From assembly GCA_023396795.1 (NCBI GenBank), contig JAEWUY010000132.1, forward strand, positions 1-15,696: 15,696 nt of DNA. The letters are read 5' to 3'. Position numbers and translations under genes: made by a program. Within the stretch, counting starts at the first letter, position 1. Every line of letters begins with the position of its first letter. Source of the stretch: Bacillota bacterium. GTDB lineage: Bacteria > Bacillota_I > Bacilli_A > RFN20 > CAG-826. Of the stretch, positions 14,146-15,696 are shown in pieces. The notes under the pieces were generated by a model. The model was given only the letters and a program-made list of their open reading frames with translations, did not search any database and was not told the DNA's origin.

Positions 14146-15696
14146 TTATTTGCCTTTTTTACCGCGATAAGTCAAGACCATCTCCGCAAAATCGTTCACA
14201 CTAACGAGGAGACCATACTTTTCTTCTGCAACTTTAATGCCAAAACAATCTTCAATCTCGCCAATTAATTGGACATAGCTCATCGAATCGCCACCGAGTT
14301 CATTAACCCAGTGTTCGTTGTCGCCAACTTTAAAGGTCGGCAGGAGAAGGACCTTCGAGAAAATTTCGCGTACTGACTTAACAATTGGTTCGACGACGCT
14401 TGATTCAAAACCATCAAATGTTTTAATAGCCTTCTTTTCATTCATGTCGAGAAAACTATCCGGCTTATGTTGAAGTAAATCACGTACTTGAAAACGACGA
14501 ACTTTTAGGTTGTTTGAAATCGGAAGTTTATCTTTGATAACATAGACATCTTGAACGCGTTTTTCGTTGGTCAATCCCACGTTAACCTCTTGGACCTTAT
14601 CCATTAAAGTTGTAAATTCTTCAGTGGAAATTTCGTTATCAACTTCTAAAACAAGAGTAATTGTTTCATCGCTTGATTTACCCTTGCGAAGTCCTAATAC
14701 ACAAGTATTAGTTACATGGGGTATAGATTTAAAATACGATTCGATTTCGTCGGGATAAACGTTTTCGCCGTTAGCGTTAATAATAATATCTTTGATACGA
14801 CCTTTAATAAAGAAGTTGCCGCTGATATCACGAAAAACAATATCGCCAGTCCGTAGAAATCCATCTTCTAATTCTGGAGCTTTTTCAACACCACCGACAA
14901 TTTCGCGCACGTGAGTAATGTTTGATTTAATTAACAATTCACCAAGGTTCGCTCCACTAACTTTTTCATCAGTGGGATCGATTTTGTAGGTAATGCCTTC
15001 GAGAGGACGTCCAATCGAACCTTTAAGACGGTTTTCCACTTTCGGAGATAATTCAACACTCGTTATACCAACTTCAGTCATACCATAGCCGTTATAAAGA
15101 GGATAGCCAATGCCATTAATGATGTTCATTGTTTTTTCGGATATATAGCCACCACCAGAAATGCAATAGCGAACTTTCGAACCGAAGATGCTTTTCTGAA
15201 CGGCTGAAAGGGCAAATGGCGTCGAAGCAATACCGGCTTCGAATGCCGAAATTTTATGTGTGTTGTAAGCAATCATTTTATCGAGTAAAGCGGCCTTTTT
15301 TGGACCTTCGAGGGCTACTTTACGAACAATGTTTTGGGCTAAAGAATCCCAAAAAAGCGGGACACAGTAGATGTGTGTCGCACTTAATTTCTGAGCAGTT
15401 GTCAAAACTTCGTTGGGAGCTAAACTTTTTATAAAAATAATGTTTTTGCCAAAGAAGGTGTACCAAAGAAAAACGGCCACGAAACCAAAGATGTGGTGGA
15501 AGGGGACTAAAGCCATAATATTAATTACCCCAGGATGCATAATTTCTTTGGTTGTTTCAGGCATACCATAAGCCGCATAAATTTGATGACAAAGATTATT
15601 GCCATTAAAAACCATCATTTTGGCTTCGCCAGTCGTGCCACTGGAGCAAAATATCACTTCATTAGCCCAAATTTCGGCAAATTTATAGTTAGGCTC
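14146..15696 (-). CDS. AMP-forming acyl/aminoacyl ligase with fused carrier domain, partial
   Basis: ANL-superfamily adenylating enzyme. 516 residues are visible, and the frame stays open to the window edge, so the true start lies outside; the GTG at 15657 falls within the core P-loop motif and is not a start. Motifs in order: SSGTTGEAK (ATP P-loop, Ala for the usual Pro), FHHIFGF, YGMTEVG, TGDI, GRIKDIIINANGENVYPDEIE, and the C-terminal lysine region PISNNLKVRR. The last 80 or so residues are an acyl/peptidyl carrier domain with ELGGDSMSYVQL; its Ser (codon 14284-14286) would bear phosphopantetheine. The substrate is unknown: fatty acid activation for lipid scavenging or loading of a thioester intermediate are both possible. 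No other biosynthetic gene is visible nearby. Confidence 0.88.
   Translation of the reverse strand, partial: EPNYKFAEIWANEVIFCSSGTTGEAKMMVFNGNNLCHQIYAAYGMPETTKEIMHPGVINIMALVPFHHIFGFVAVFLWYTFFGKNIIFIKSLAPNEVLTTAQKLSATHIYCVPLFWDSLAQNIVRKVALEGPKKAALLDKMIAYNTHKISAFEAGIASTPFALSAVQKSIFGSKVRYCISGGGYISEKTMNIINGIGYPLYNGYGMTEVGITSVELSPKVENRLKGSIGRPLEGITYKIDPTDEKVSGANLGELLIKSNITHVREIVGGVEKAPELEDGFLRTGDIVFRDISGNFFIKGRIKDIIINANGENVYPDEIESYFKSIPHVTNTCVLGLRKGKSSDETITLVLEVDNEISTEEFTTLMDKVQEVNVGLTNEKRVQDVYVIKDKLPISNNLKVRRFQVRDLLQHKPDSFLDMNEKKAIKTFDGFESSVVEPIVKSVREIFSKVLLLPTFKVGDNEHWVNELGGDSMSYVQLIGEIEDCFGIKVAEEKYGLLVSVNDFAEMVLTYRGKKGK

Overview
The window is AT-rich, densely packed chromosomal DNA from a low-GC Firmicutes-type bacterium. 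It is most likely a reduced-genome relative of the Bacilli/Mollicutes, such as the uncultured gut lineages near Acholeplasma or Erysipelotrichia. The grounds are Bacillus-like protein sequences, the Firmicutes gene order alaS-ruvX-DUF1292-greA and comEA-comEC-holA facing rpsT, and a T-box leader. TGA is used as a real stop (dtd, alaS, comEA and comEC all end in it), so this is the standard bacterial code and not the Mycoplasma code. I see no insertion sequence, prophage, CRISPR array, tRNA or rRNA.

Layout. Bases 1-83 hold the possible start of a leftward gene cut by the window edge. Bases 166-3062 are a rightward cluster: pyrimidine-nucleoside phosphorylase, D-aminoacyl-tRNA deacylase and the tRNA 2-thiouridylase MnmA. 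Facing it, 5795-3065 is a leftward ABC importer operon (lipoprotein, permease, ATPase) of the family predicted to carry aromatic amino acids. Bases 5796-6313 are a 518-base divergent control region. Bases 6314-9602 are alaS, ruvX and a DUF1292 gene, followed by greA with its own promoter and a strong terminator, then comEA, comEC and holA. rpsT and a fatty-acid/amino-acid-activating AMP ligase with a fused carrier domain run leftward to the right edge.

The most interesting part is the divergent control region. On the right-hand strand it has a compact alanine T-box riboswitch in front of alaS. On the other strand, in front of the ABC importer, is what looks like a ribosome-dependent transcription attenuator. 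It has a promoter, a 30-codon leader ORF with six consecutive tyrosine codons, a set of mutually exclusive pairings, and a perfect 8-bp intrinsic terminator just ahead of the lipoprotein gene. This would let tyrosine-tRNA charging control a tyrosine or aromatic importer by a mechanism more typical of proteobacteria and actinobacteria than of Firmicutes, only about 200 bases from a T-box doing the analogous job for alanine.

Other points are intrinsic terminators buried inside the coding sequence of the convergent neighbour at both convergent junctions, a paired ACATGT motif over the pdp promoter, and a ComEC whose usual competence-domain Ser-Gly-x-His motif has drifted.
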